Source: Hevea brasiliensis
Taxonomy: Eukaryota; Streptophyta; Magnoliopsida; Malpighiales; Euphorbiaceae
Direction: 5' to 3'
NCBI RefSeq assembly: GCF_030052815.1
Contig: NC_079510.1
Span: 3,598,288 to 3,662,287, forward strand
Length of the DNA: 64,000 nt
How positions within the stretch are numbered: position 1 is the first letter of the stretch; each line of letters starts with the position of its first letter. The notes below the pieces were generated by a model. That model did no database searches and was not told the origin of the DNA. It was given only the letters and a program-made list of their open reading frames with translations. A program made the translations under genes and the position numbers. Shown here piece by piece: positions 1 to 12,400 of this stretch.

Positions 1-1291
1 ATTGATTCTTTCAGGCGAAGCCACATTGTGGGCTTTTTACCGATCTGCCTTCCTCCCTGAAGAATTGGAAGAATCGCTTCTTTATTCTGAGGAGCAAAAT
101 TCCGAACGGCTTTGAGGGTTTCCCACGTAGCTGGCTGCACCAGGGTCCCTTACTTTCGAAGCGGATCACCTTGAATAGGGAAGAAGGCCTAATGGTGATG
201 GAACTGAAAGATCAGGTGGCCCGACAGAAATTCTCTTATTTAGATGCAGTGACGGCCAAACTGCATCATTGGACGATGGAGTTGATTACTGGCCAAGAAC
301 GCGGGCTTCAGCTCTCTGACCTTGGCCTTGGTACTTCCTATATCTCTGATCTTTGGGCCTTAGCGATCTCACTGACCTTTTCTCTGTGCAGGTATGGTAA
401 GCGGCGAGGCTTCCAAGGAGAGCCGGAAGCGGAAGAGATAGATCTCCCGGAAAGTGCGGGAGATGAAGCATTCCGAGCTGCTTTAGACGCCCAGGCATGA
501 TCCCAGGGAGATGCAAGGAGGCTCGTCTCAACCCTCGGGACAGCCGATCCTCGACACAGAAGTGGTCCGGTCTCCTCCTGGTCAAGAAGAGCCGCCACCA
601 CCCCCTCCAGTTGCTTCAAGTGCAGAAGGGGGTCCTTCCCAACCTACCTCGAGGACCCTCTCCCGCGGCGCTCAAGTACTGATCCATTTCCTGGAGAAGA
701 ACCGAACTGCTCGGGAGAATCCGGGTTTGGCTAAGGTTTTGGGGGCCTCCATCTGCCTTCGGGAGGATCAGGATAGGCTAACCCCGAACAATCTTGATGA
801 TATCCTGACCCAAACTATGAGCCTGAGTGTGGAGAGCCTGGTGAACCAACATATTGTCCTGGAGAAGGCTCATCGCATGAGGCAGGAGCTCGAGAAGGTG
901 GGTCATGAAGCAGCTTCCCTCCGATCCCAACTTTCATCCTTTCAAAACTACATATCTGAAATTGAGGGGCGGATGAAATTCTACGAGGACAAGCTGGCCG
1001 AGCAAGCTCATGTTCTTGAAGAGGCTCGAGCCCTCCGAGCCGATGTCGCTCACCTCACTGATGAACTTAAAACAAAAGAAGAAAAAGGAGGTGACAAGGG
1101 AGGCCGGCGCTTATGTGAACGCCCATAAGGACTTTTTGGCCGAGCTCAGGAAGCGTTATCCCGAGGAGGACTTCTCTTGGATGGTGGACCTGGCTCCCCA
1201 AGACGAAGAGGATAACAAAGAGGAGGCCGAGGGTGATAGAGGGGGTGAACAAAATGTAGAACAGGCTGGAGGTGATCCTCCAGCCGAATGA
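1..1291 (+). pseudogene. Antisense LTR gene (Transposase_28-like), copy 1, partial and frameshifted
   Basis: The reading frame is open from about base 14 and matches the protein at 38745-55191. The first part resembles the plant 'putative gypsy type transposon' family (PF04195), with the run LPSSLKNWKNRFFILR. A 61-bp stretch 331-391 starts GTACTT and ends TCTCTGTGCAG, and the second copy has the same 61-bp interval, so a short intron is likely, though 61 bp is near the lower limit for plants. The second part (about 392-1291) is proline-rich, then a long coiled coil, then an acidic tail ending GGDPPAE. Copy 1 has stop codons just after the putative splice (TAG near 443 and 498) and a frameshift near 1080. 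The role of these extra Tat proteins is unknown; they sit antisense to gag-pol. Confidence 0.65.
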
Positions 1292-1868
1292 CTTGTATAT
1301 ATTTCAATTTGAAATGAAATGAAATTCCTTTTTTTGTTCAATGATTGGATGGGATCGGAAAGTATCTAGGTTGCATAAGCACTTGATTGTCTGAACATAT
1401 TACAACAACTAAAAGTGATTATTAATCTAAGTGTAAGAGGTCGGAAAACATTGTAAGCATGAGATCGACTGAGAACAAATGCCAAACGGGACTTGATTAA
1501 AATTGGAAACTTGATTTGAACACTTAAGATCGGAATCATCATTAAACCGGATTGGAACCTTAACTTTATCAAACGATTATCCCCAAACTTTTAAAAGGGA
1601 GATCGGCAATAAGACTGGTGGCATGAAGACCTGACGTTGGTTTGGTTTCGTTAGACAAGAGATCGGAAATGTGATTGACTGGCCAGGAGACTTGACAATT
1701 GGTTTGAGAGATCGGTGAGGCTTTAAATGATATGGGGACTTAGTATTGATTCGATTCCTTTTGAGGAGAGATCGGAAATGTGGTTGTCTGGCAAAGGGAG
1801 GCTTCAGTGCTGGGGATCGGTTTCAAAGTTTATTGATTTCGGGGATCGGCCAAAATATGGTGTCGACA
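1..1868 (-). mobile_element. Ogre/Tat-like LTR, first 1.87 kb, reverse orientation
   Basis: This segment is the reverse complement of the beginning of the long LTR at 38180 (same antisense gene, same GATCGG-rich flank, same terminal sequence). It stops at GGTGTCGACA (1859-1868), the mirror image of the TGTCGACACC that opens the 38180 copy, so 1868 is taken as the outer end of an LTR whose remainder lies left of the window. Between the gene stop (1291) and the end, GATCGG-like motifs recur about every 50-85 bases (for example 1353, 1532, 1602, 1662, 1711, 1770, 1817, 1842). Whether it is a 5', 3' or solo LTR cannot be told; no polypurine tract is seen just outside it. Confidence 0.72.
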
Positions 1869-3116
1869 CTTTATCTTATATCTGTGCTTGTAGATAGTTA
1901 AATTTGTGTTTGGATATGCTTATTAGTTTTTGTTACCATTAAGCACTATAACTTGAAAAGCTGCTATTTGCTATCACTTAACTACTATAATGCCTTAATC
2001 TATATCTTTGTGATGTTTTTGCTTGAAAAATTATGTTTCTATGCATATTCTAGTTAGGATTGTATTACATTGTTCTGGTGTTTATGATTTCTATGCATAT
2101 ATTTGAGTTTTGGCCTAAATTGCTTTTCTGCTAATGGATCTCACTTGTATCAAAGGTCACACTTTAGGCGTTTATGTTCTTATGCCTATATGTACCAGAA
2201 ATTGCAGATTCTTGATATTGGTTTCTTGTTTAACTGTCTTAAATGTACCTGAGGCATACGCATATTAGTTCTAAATTTTTCAAGGTAATTGCACTATTTT
2301 GTCTTGATATATCTCTTAAAGGTGACATCTTAAGGAAATCTAATGCAATGTTTTCCTCTAGAAAATTTACATATGGCTAGCATTTAATCAGGCAATTGGA
2401 TTGATGTGTCTAAGTTTTATGACAATTATTTTTGTTTTCAATCCTTGTGAAAAAGTTATTTGCAAACTTATATTGTTGATGAAGAGATACTTTTCTTCTT
2501 ATTAAAAGTTTTTTGTGCTCAAATATTGTTAGGTAACATATGCTCTTGTTGTTTTGACATTTCACATTTTCTTTTAACTTGAAATATCTCCATGTGGTTT
2601 CAACTATTTTCTCTAAGTGCATTTATTTTTGCCTAAAATGTTTTAAGTAATTTCTTTGAATTGTATTTCCCATTTGCTCTTATAAATCTTTTAAGTTTTT
2701 CCTTCTTTTACTTGATATGAATCCTCATCTTGCTATCTCAAGATTCCTTTTATGGTTGCTAATCAACATTTCACTGAGCTTGTTTAAAATATCTTTTGCC
2801 ATATTTTTTCTCATCCAACTTACCCTATGCTGCTGTATACAATTCTTATATGTTTGATTATTTGAGCTGCTTCTAAAACTCTATTGATTTTGGTATATTG
2901 AGTTCTTTGCATTGGTTGGTTTGGGAAATTCTTGCACTATATTACTTATGCTTATTGGCTTATCTTCTGCTTGCTAGCTATATCACTTCAATTGAAATGA
3001 TTTTCTGCTTTACCTTACCTTGCCATTTTTTTGGCCTCTTGTGTTTTGGTTTGGATATCTTTTTGATATTTAGCTAAGTGTTGTTATAATTTGTCTTAGA
3101 AAAGGCTTTCCCATGT
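1869..3116. other. AT-rich sequence, no recognisable gene
   Basis: T-rich sequence without a long open frame or clear repeat boundary. It lies upstream of the decayed protein at 3117 and may be the non-coding leader of that remnant; I see nothing specific in it. Confidence 0.5.
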
Positions 3117-3930
3117 TTGTTATGTGTAGATTGCTATTTCTGCTCTATGGGTCAAAAGAGAGCACGTGGTAAACGACCTAGAGGAGAATCTAGTAGAGGT
3201 CCTCAACCCACCCAACCTCCTCCAGCCTTTGAGTTTTACATAGTAACTAGGAACTCTGAAAAATACATTCCCTTTTCTAGGAGATTTGTACACTTGGGTA
3301 GACTTATTGACCTAGAGTTTGTCAGTCATTTCACTACCCATGGGTTTCTTGCTCCCTTTGTTACCCAAGGGTGGGACTCTTTGATTGCTATTCCTAGTCT
3401 CACTAGAGAGAACCTTGTTAGGGACTTTTATGCCAAACTCCATGTTGTTCAACAGTCTAATCCAATCACTCTAGTTAGCTATGTTAACTAAACTAGAGTC
3501 TCTTTCATTCTTGTTATTCTAGCTAAGCACTTAGGGATCCTAAATGATGGTGTAGTTGTAACTAACACTCACCAATGGATTACTGAGCCCTATACTTCTG
3601 CAGACTAAGTTAGAATTGTCTTTAGGGGTGATCATACTGGTGACACCATTTGTATTCTTGCTGCACACCTTAGGGTAGTACCCAAGGTTGTGCACCATAT
3701 AGTCACACATGAGATTATTTCGAGAGTAGGTCATCAGTCTAACCTCACTTACACTAACATGTTTGTCATGAACTGTCTTTTAGAGAGCTGTCCCTTTAAC
3801 TTACCTGTTTTAATTCTTCATATTATGGCCTCTGCCCTTAGGCACTCAATAGCTTGTCTCCCCTACGATCGTTTTACCATAGACTTCTTAGGGCCCTTAA
3901 AACTGATCCTAGTACAGAAGCTACCATGAC
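3117..3930 (+). pseudogene. Decayed plant-transposon protein (PF20167-like), env-region type
   Basis: A basic N-terminus (GQKRARGKRPRGESSRG) is followed by a fold typical of plant 'putative transposon protein' domains: a residue block around WDSLIAIPSLTRENLVRDFY, then, past stop codons at about 3489 and 3606, a helical block with VVPKVVHHIVTHEI and NLPVLILHIMASAL. The frame is broken by stops and short shifts, so it is a pseudogene. Such domains occur as extra proteins of plant LTR elements. The purine tracts just downstream fit a Sirevirus-like (Copia) env region, but that assignment is inference. Confidence 0.5.
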
Positions 3931-4420
3931 TATACCCAGAGACTATGGTTACTACACCATGGACACCCTTCCACACATGGGGCTTACTGTCCACTAGGAC
4001 AGTAATGAGCATGCTAGGAGGGACTGCCCTACATCATCTCAAAGATCACAACCTAGGAGTACAATAGCAGAAGCTTCTTCTGATCAGGCTGGTGCAACCA
4101 CAACCATAGTAGAACCCAGTGCCACAGTCGACCAGGGTGAGTCCTCATGGACTTATCATGATTATATGATGCCCTAGCTCGTCTGGGGCTTCGAACTATC
4201 CAGGTAGAGGATTGACTACAGAGGATGGAGGACCGCTAGCTTCACCATTAGCAGCATGTGGAGGAGCAGATGGCCCAGATTTTTTTACTTGTCCAGAATA
4301 TGGCCTCTGGTACTCTTCCATCGGATACAATTGCTTCACCACCTCTAGACTTTTGACTCCTTTTTTATCTTTTGATGCTCTTTTTGTACATCTTACCCTT
4401 TGATGAGTGTTTTAATGATG

Positions 4421-4810
4421 CCAAAAGGGGGAGATATGTAGATAGTGGATTTATAGTTATAGGTTATAGGTTTTATACATGCGATACTTACTTATGGCCT
4501 TATTGTTTTTTTGGATGATACTTGACATATTATCTCATATAATTGGCTTACTCTCTTATTGGATTGTTTTTAATCCGGTAATACTTTTTGCATCATTATT
4601 CATTTAGGCCTTATGACATCATGTTATTACACTCATTAGGTCAAAACCTTTCTTATGTATTCTCTAAATTATATTTATTAAGACATCAATTGTTTTTAAA
4701 AGGGGGAGTACTCTAAAGGGGAGAATTTTTTAAAAAATACACGCTTCACTTATGCTTAATTTCCTTCATCCACTAATTATTTGTTATCATCAAAAAGGGG
4801 AAGAGTAGAA
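4421..4810 (+). repeat. Three polypurine tracts (AAAAGGGGGAG type)
   Basis: Near-identical purine runs occur at about 4423-4435 (CAAAAGGGGGAGA), 4698-4710 (AAAAGGGGGAGTA) and 4792-4806 (AAAAAGGGGAAGAG). Multiplied polypurine tracts before the 3' LTR are a known hallmark of Sirevirus (Copia) elements. No LTR could be recognised after them, so the element end is missing or too decayed. Confidence 0.45.
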
Positions 4811-5225
4811 AACTTAAAATTTATTACCACTTCTCACAATTGTCCTATAAGGATTGTGGTTGATATTAACAATAATGTCGAGGAGACTATGAACACGATT
4901 CAAGGTGAACTTGTTGGTAAGAGCTGCCAGTAATTCTAATGTAAGTGCCTATGAAGTAGGTAAGGCTAAAATTTTGAAACGAAAAGGATTTTGGTGGTAC
5001 TCGCAATGCAAGAGAGGTTAAACAACTTCTTCTTTGATATAAAATTGTATTCTAATGCTACTCAAAATGATTGAAGACAAGTTAAAAAGATAATGCTAAT
5101 GAATTTAACTAAGCGATGCCAAACTGTGGCGGCATGCTAAATTGGAAGAAATAATAGTAGAATTGGAAGCACTATTTTTACCTTAAGCAGGTAGCTCATA
5201 ACACATGATGTGAGTTAAATGAAAT
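4811..5225. other. Degenerate sequence between two element remnants
   Basis: No open frame or repeat recognised. Possibly the 5' decayed part (gag) of the Ty3/gypsy remnant that becomes recognisable at 5226. Confidence 0.35.
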
Positions 5226-8200
5226 ACAATAGATAGATTCAATCCAGGAGTATGTAAGGACCTTTGCGACACTCAAGCTAAGATAGCAAGGGTATGGTAG
5301 AAATAGATAAGGTATTTGATTCTCTAATAAACTTGAAACTTTAGGCAAAGTATGAGTTGACGAGATGAAAAGTGAAGGAGCTCAATATAAGCTTGGTCAC
5401 AGTAAAAAGTCTAGACAATTACCTTATTAAATGGGGCAAGACTTTGAGTGGGGAAATAGACCAGAGTAGCCCTATTCCTATAGGGAAAAGGGAAGACAAG
5501 GTAACAAACCTAGGAAGAGAACAGTTTTATGCAAGACTATGGGATAATTGGTATTAGAGTTTAAACAACCTAATAGTGGTTGAACTTAGAATATCAAAGT
5601 GTTTTACTCTGTGATGGATGACATCGCATCTCTTAATGTTCACACAAAGATGTTTAAATGTCTTAGGGGCCATCTGAGAAGAAGAGAAAGGTCCCAAAAG
5701 AGAAGAACAGAGAAAGGAAGAGAGTGCTCCATCAATGGAAGATGCCTTATGCTTCTTTGGGGTCCCAAAGAAGAAAAGCCAAAACAAACTACTGAAAGGG
5801 GATTGATGCATGTTGATTGGTGTATCACGAGAAAAGCAGCAAGAGCTCTAGTGGAAAAATGAGCCATTGATAACTTCATGGCAGAAGTGATGGCATCCCA
5901 TTCCAAGTTAGACATACATAAAGATATGGGAAAGATAAAAAGCTGCTAACTCCAAGAGCATGGAACATTGTAGGAGTGAGCTATCGAGTATTTTACTAAA
6001 AGGGCCTAGGAAAGATTGTTTTCTCTCGACAGGGGACCGACCTATGTAGTGCTCATAAATTTTATTCCCCTCTATGAAAAGAAATTGATATTGGCTCTCC
6101 AATTTGAGGAAAGCTGCTAAGAAAACTTAAGGAGATTAATAAGCATGTGGGGAATAAACCCAAAATCACGTGGGTGACACAGCATAGTATCTTTGAATTT
6201 CTTATACCTTTTGAACTAAGAAATGCTTTAGCTATCTTTTGTACTTTAATGAATATGATATTTCGTGATTATCCCAGTAAGTTTGTAGTGTCTATCGTGA
6301 TGAGATTGTGCATACAATTCTACTTTGAAAAAATATAAGGAATGCCTTTGCTCTATTTCTTGAGAAGTTGAGAGAGAACAAACTCTTTTTGAAGAAGGAA
6401 GAATTTATTGTTGCCCCAACCTGAATCAAGTTTTTAGGCCATATGGTCAAGCAAGGCAGTATCCATATGGACCTAGCCAAGATGAAAGTAAAGGAGTGAA
6501 CAAATACCTAAGAGCATCACATAAAATTGATATCTTTATTGGGTTTGACAAGCTATTACAAGCAGATTATGTAGGTTTACTTTTGGAGGATATGCTTTCT
6601 TATGGAATTGTTAAAAAGGGAAATGGATGGAAGGGGATAGATAAGTGTCAAGCAACCTTTGATAACTTTAAACAAGCAATGGTAGTGGTGACAGTATTGA
6701 TCCTCCCAGATAGGATGAACTTTGAAGTTCAAACTAATGCTTTCAATTTAGCATTGGGATGAATGTTGATGCAAGAGGGTCATTCATTGATTTTGAAAGC
6801 CAAAAGATAAAAGATACAGAGACTCGATATATAGCTTAAGAGGAAGAATTACTAGCAGTTGTGCATTATTTTCATACCTAGATATGCTATTTGTTGGGAT
6901 CTAGGTTTATGGTGGAGATAGACAATACAGTGGTCAGTCCAACTTCCAAACCAGTAGGATGGCAAGAATGTTTGGTCAAAATTTATTTTCAATTTGAGTA
7001 TAAAATGGGGAGTTCAAATAGAGTTATAGATACATTGAGTAAGAAGTCAAATTTGACATTCCCAAAGCAAATAGTGCCATTGTCTAGTAATAAAGGAACT
7101 ACCACATTGCGGAAACAAATTCAGGGAAAGTTGCAAAAAGCCTCCTAAGTTTTAGCTCTAATAAAACTAACAGTAGAAGGGGAGACTAGATATTTTGGTT
7201 GGAGAATGAACTTTTGACGACCTGGAGTGATCGAGTGTATGTCCCAAAGGTGAGTAACTTGAGAAAAATATAACTGCAAGAATGTCATGACACTCTGTAG
7301 GCAGGACATCCATGATAGCAACGTGCACTAGCTTTGTTAAAAACAAAGTTACCATTGGCCTCAACTAGAGGATGATGTAAGGGAGTAAATGAAGACTTGT
7401 TTACTATGTCTGCAAGATAAGGTGGATTGACAGAGTCCTACAGAATTGTTGCAACCACTACTAGTTAGTGTAAAGAGTAGGAAAGTGTTTCTTTTGATTT
7501 CACTATTGCCTGGTCAAAGGTGGGGGAATATGATCATACCTTGGTGGTAGTTGACAGACTTTCTAAATATGGACTTTTATGACAATGTCAAAATATTATT
7601 CAGCAAAAGATATCACTGGTGCATTTTTTAAAAATATGGTGAAGTATTGGGATGTGCCAAAAAAGTATCATTAGTGGTCGAGACAGTTGATTCATAAGAT
7701 CATTATGGTCAAAGTTGTTTCTTCTCTTAGGCTTTAAACTAGATGTCTCAACCAATTTCATCCACAAACAGACGATAAAACAAATAGATTTATCGTCTGC
7801 TGGAGGAATACTCGTAACATTATCAATGCTAATTAGAAGAATTATGTTTCATTACTTAATATTGCACTATTTAGTATTTATTTCCAATTTTGTTTTAATT
7901 TTAGAAGAGCTCTATTACTAATAAGAGTTCTTTTGAGATTGTTACGATTTAGTAGCCTTTGGAGCTCATACTATAGATGATCCTTATACAAGTAGAAATC
8001 CCAGAGCATATCACTTCATCGAGGAAGGGAACATAATGTAGAGATTGCAAAAGTCCAGCTAGAGAAAATGCATATAGACACATGAAGAATGGGCATATGA
8101 AAATTGAAGGACATAAGAATTTGCATTTGAAAATCAATTCATAGGGAAGCTATTATCAGATCAACTTTGATTGCTCCACAACTAAGATACGAGACTAGTT

Positions 8201-8280
8201 CACAAGTGCGAAGTGCAAGTATCATTTGTTGTTGAAGTAGGCCAAACTATTGATGAAATGGAGTCACCAGAGTGAAAAAA
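5226..8280 (+). pseudogene. Decayed Ty3/gypsy gag-pol, chromovirus-like
   Basis: Fragments in changing frames, all on the plus strand and in the normal gag-pol order: gag tail near 5226-5450 (KYELTRRKVKELN-like), protease region near 5800-5960 (ARALVE then a block like that after the active site, with the catalytic triplet unreadable), reverse transcriptase near 6190-6500 (FCTLMNMIFRDY; FLGHMVKQG), RNase H near 6640-7130 (TFDNFKQAM, then EYKMGSSNRVIDTLSKK), and integrase near 7480-7830 (TMSKYYSAKDITGAFFKNM; FHPQTDD). Many stops and indels show an old insertion. FCTLMN and the RNase H wording point to chromoviruses; no chromodomain was recognised. Confidence 0.65.
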
Positions 8281-8674
8281 AGACTTGCTTAGTTTTCATG
8301 TAACCAAACCGAAGCCATAGTATTCAAATGAAAAAATGATAGCCGTAGCTGATCTTTCACACCAACCATCAACAAAAGAATCAAAGAGACCCTAGTAGAG
8401 TGAGTTGTCAGAAATAACCAAGCAAGTATTGTTAACTTGTCAAGTGGAAAAGTTTGAGCAAGTAGAGTGTAGTAAGGAGAAGGAAGTAGACCATTAACCA
8501 AATGAGTGGAGTAGATACACATTGTACTCTTTTTTCCTTCACCAAGATTTCTTCGGGTTTTTCTTGATAAAGGTTTTAAATGAGGCAATATTCCATTGTG
8601 TGTTCTATAATAATCACATGCACAATGCATGAGAGAGTTGGCACAAGCTCAGTTGATGAGGATGTCGACCATTT

Positions 8675-9060
8675 GAGTGGGGGAAAATGTGAATGAGTAA
8701 AAGTTTGAGAAGTAAAATATAAGTTTTAGAGACTAAAGGGAATATTTTGTATTTATTTCTATTTATGTATTTCTAGGGGTGTTATGGCTCAAGTATAGTG
8801 ATATCTCCTCCTGCCACACCCCATTGTGTCCCTAATGCTCTTTAGGGGGGAGTGACTAGTTGACTACCATGAAGTGATAGGTATAGCTAACCACTGACAT
8901 TGTGAGTTTTTATTCCGCTACTCCTTGTAGGTTTCCCTTGCCTATAAATGATGTAAGGATAATCAATCTAATTGTATTGATTGTGATAACTGAATGAAAA
9001 AAATAGTCCGTTCTTAATATATTTATGTCTTATTTTTTATTATACTTGAGATGCTTGTTC
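8675..9060 (+). mobile_element. Polypurine tract and 3' LTR of the decayed gypsy element
   Basis: GAGTGGGGGAAAA (8675-8687) is followed by TGTGAATGAG at 8688, a TG start typical of an LTR directly after its polypurine tract. The following roughly 370 bases end in T-rich sequence; the right border is not resolved. No matching 5' LTR is visible to the left. The stretch 8281-8674 before it is untranslated remnant sequence with nothing recognised. Confidence 0.5.
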
Positions 9061-9454
9061 ATATATGATGCTTGTGATATTTTTTTCAATTGACTCACCA
9101 AACTATGCTAATATATTTATCTTATTAAATAGATTATCACGAGATTCTTGTAACTAACTCATCTTAAAAGAATTCAAATCAAATGATATACAGTTCCAAT
9201 GTTATTCTTACGCCGGCCCGTGACAAATAGTAAGTAGTAATAACAAAATTGCTTATACACGGGCAAGCAACGGACTAGTTTACAGTAAACTGGGGCAGGA
9301 ATGGCATAAGTGTTAAATCTAGAACAAACTGTGGGCATTTTCGTCAGTCCGTTACTAGTCCCAGAAGACCAAGCAGAACCCACCCAAAACTACTCGATGA
9401 CTTGAAGAGAGCGAAGGAGTCTGGAAAACCCTAATACGGATCCCGATAAGATTA
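9061..9454 (+). promoter_or_regulatory. Presumed promoter and 5' UTR of the trihelix gene
   Basis: Only position supports this: it separates the gypsy remnant from the first exon. GC content rises from about 9200 onward, as expected near a transcribed leader. I could not pick out a convincing TATA box, and the transcription start is not resolved. Confidence 0.35.
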
Positions 9455-12400
9455 ATGTTTCCGATATTTGGCAGCGTGAACATCGATTATCTCCGGCCAA
9501 TAAGCATGGCGATGGCATCAACAATGCTGAGTCCAGAGGCGGATAACTCGCCGTCGGCGTCAAAAGAGAAGGGCCCACAGCCGCAACAACAGTGGACGGA
9601 ACAAGAGACGAAGGACTTGATTGGTATTCGGGCGGAGCTGGAGAAAGATTTCACGGTTGCGAAAAGGAAAAAGGCGCTTTGGGAGATTGTGAGTGCAAAG
9701 CTGAGAGAAAGAGGATACCGTAGGACTCCTGACCAGTGCAAGTGTAAGTGGAAGAATCTCATCAATCGTTACAAGGTATGTTTCGTTTTGGCTTTTGATT
9801 ATGGTCTCAAATTGAAATTTTGAAAATTTTCAATCCTTTGTATGATATGATCCTCATTTTTTTCCCCAGTGTTGGACAGATAATGGAATTTGTATATTAG
9901 TTCCTGTATCTATAATTTAGGTATTTTCTCAATGACAGAGGCATCTTTTTACCAATTTTATCACTAGGCTATAGAAAAACTGTTAAATGTCAAATACACG
10001 ATGACTTCTTCTAATATGTATGATATAAGAGCATAGATATATTTTACAAGAGAGAAGTGTTTAATTTGGAAAAAATTAATTGCATAAAAAAAAACCCAAT
10101 GCAGTTTACCAAAAATATCCAAATGCCATCCATAAAAAAAACTAAAAAAAAAAAAAATCTAAAGAGAATGAATTCTCTAGATCATGTAAAACACTCAAAT
10201 GGATGATTATGTTGCATTTGTTGATAAACATGAAGATGTAGTACTAAGAAAATATAAACACAAAGGAGTAGAAGTTTTAACTAATTTTGAGGAAAATCTT
10301 TATGAACAATTATTGAGTTAAAAGTGTATTTTGTATTTATAAAAAGGAAAATAATATAAACTTGACTTATCAAAGCCAATTCTTGGGGCCCGAAATTGCT
10401 TAGATGAAAATATAGGAAGGGAGTTTGTTAGGGCTGGAGAGGGCAGGGTCCCCACTAGTACCATTCCTTTCCTCTACCACTAGGCTTTTTTTTTTTTTGG
10501 TAGATTCAATTGATGAAAACTAAATTCATGAATGTGATTGAACGTTTTGAAATAATATTTCAAATACAAATCATACCATTTCACATTTTCTATCCAATTG
10601 CAACTATCAAATTTTACAAAATTCATTTTCAGCTCCATTTCATTCTTACCATGTTATTTGCCAAAAAAAAAAAAGAATGTTCCCTCCATCCCACAAATAT
10701 AGGCTTACTTCTATTTTCACATAGTTTAAGAAAATATAGTTAATATAATGAAAGCAATAAATTTTATTTTATTTTCTAATATACTCTCCACTCATATTTC
10801 TCTATTAAAAATTAAATAATTCTACAACTCAACTCAACTCAACTAAGCCTTTATCCCAAAAATTTGGGGTCGGCTATATGGATTCGCTTTTTCCACTCTG
10901 AACGATTTTGGGTTAAATCCTCAGAAATGTGTAATGCTTCTAAGTCATGCTGTACTACTCTCCTCCAAGTCAATTTAGGTTACCCCTTTTTTTCTTTCTA
11001 TCCTCTAGCCTAATGTGCTCTACTTGTCTAACTGGAGCCTCCGTATGTCTACGCTTCACATGACCAAACCACCTCAATCTCCCTTCTCTCAACTTATCTT
11101 CAATTGGCACCACTCCTACCTTTTCTCTAATACTTTCATTACGGACTTTATCTAGTCTAGTATGGCCACTCATCCACCTTAACATTCTCATCTCTGCAAC
11201 TCTTATCTTAGATCGTAGGACTCTTTCAAAGGCCCAACACTCACTACCATATAGCATAGATAAAATTTTCCTTTTAATTTATTGGGAATCTTACGATCAC
11301 ATAAAACTCCGTGGCACGTCTCCACTTCAACCATCCCGCTTTAATCCTATGACTAACATGCTCCTCACATCCCCATCTACTTGAAGGACTGAGCCTAGAT
11401 ATTTAAAGTGATTACTTTGGGACACTCCATTCAAACTAACTCCTTCCCTATCACCTTGGCCTTCACCGAACTTGCAATGCATGTATTCTGTCTTCGTTCT
11501 ACTTAACTTAAAACCCTTTGACTCTAGAGTACTTCTCCAAAGTTCTAGCTTCCTATTGCCTCCTTCTCGTGTCTCATCTATCAGAACAATATCATCCGCA
11601 AACATCATGCACCAAGGAATACTCTCTTGTATATGTTTCATCTAAAACTAATGTAAAAGATAAGGGCTTATGGTGATCCTTGTTGTAATCCAATTGAGAT
11701 CGGAAAATCTCTTGTGTCCCCTCCCAAATAGTAGTTGCTCCTTCATACATATCTTTCAATACTTGTATATACCTAATAGATACCCTCTTTTATTCTAACG
11801 CATTCCATAAGACCTCTCTTGGAACACTATCATAAGCCTTCTCCAAATCAATAAAAACCATGTGTAGATCTTTCTGCCCATCTCTATATTTCTCCATCAA
11901 GCTTCTAATGAGAAAGATCGCTTCCATAGTTGAACGACCGGGCATGAAACCAAATTGATTGAGAGAGATAGAAGTATCATGACGTAGTCGATGCTCCACA
12001 ACTCTCTCCCACAACTTCATAGTATGGCTCATGAGTTTAATTCCCCTATAGTTTGAGCAACTCTGTATGTCTCCTTATTTTTAAAAATAGGTACTAAAAT
12101 ACTCTTCCTCCATTCATCAGTTTAGAATCTTATTAAATAATTTAGTTAACCATGCCACTCCCATATCTCCCAAATACTTCCACACTTCAATTGGTATTTC
12201 ATCGGGTCCACAGGCTTTACCCACTTTCATTCTCTTAAGTGCTTCCTTTACTTCTAAAGATCTAATCCTTCTAGTATAATTTACATTCTTTTCTATTGTT
12301 CTATAATCTATATTCACGCTATTTCCATTTTGACTATTATTAAAGAGATCATTAAAATAATTTCTCCATCTTTCTTTAATGTCCTCATCTTTCACCAACA

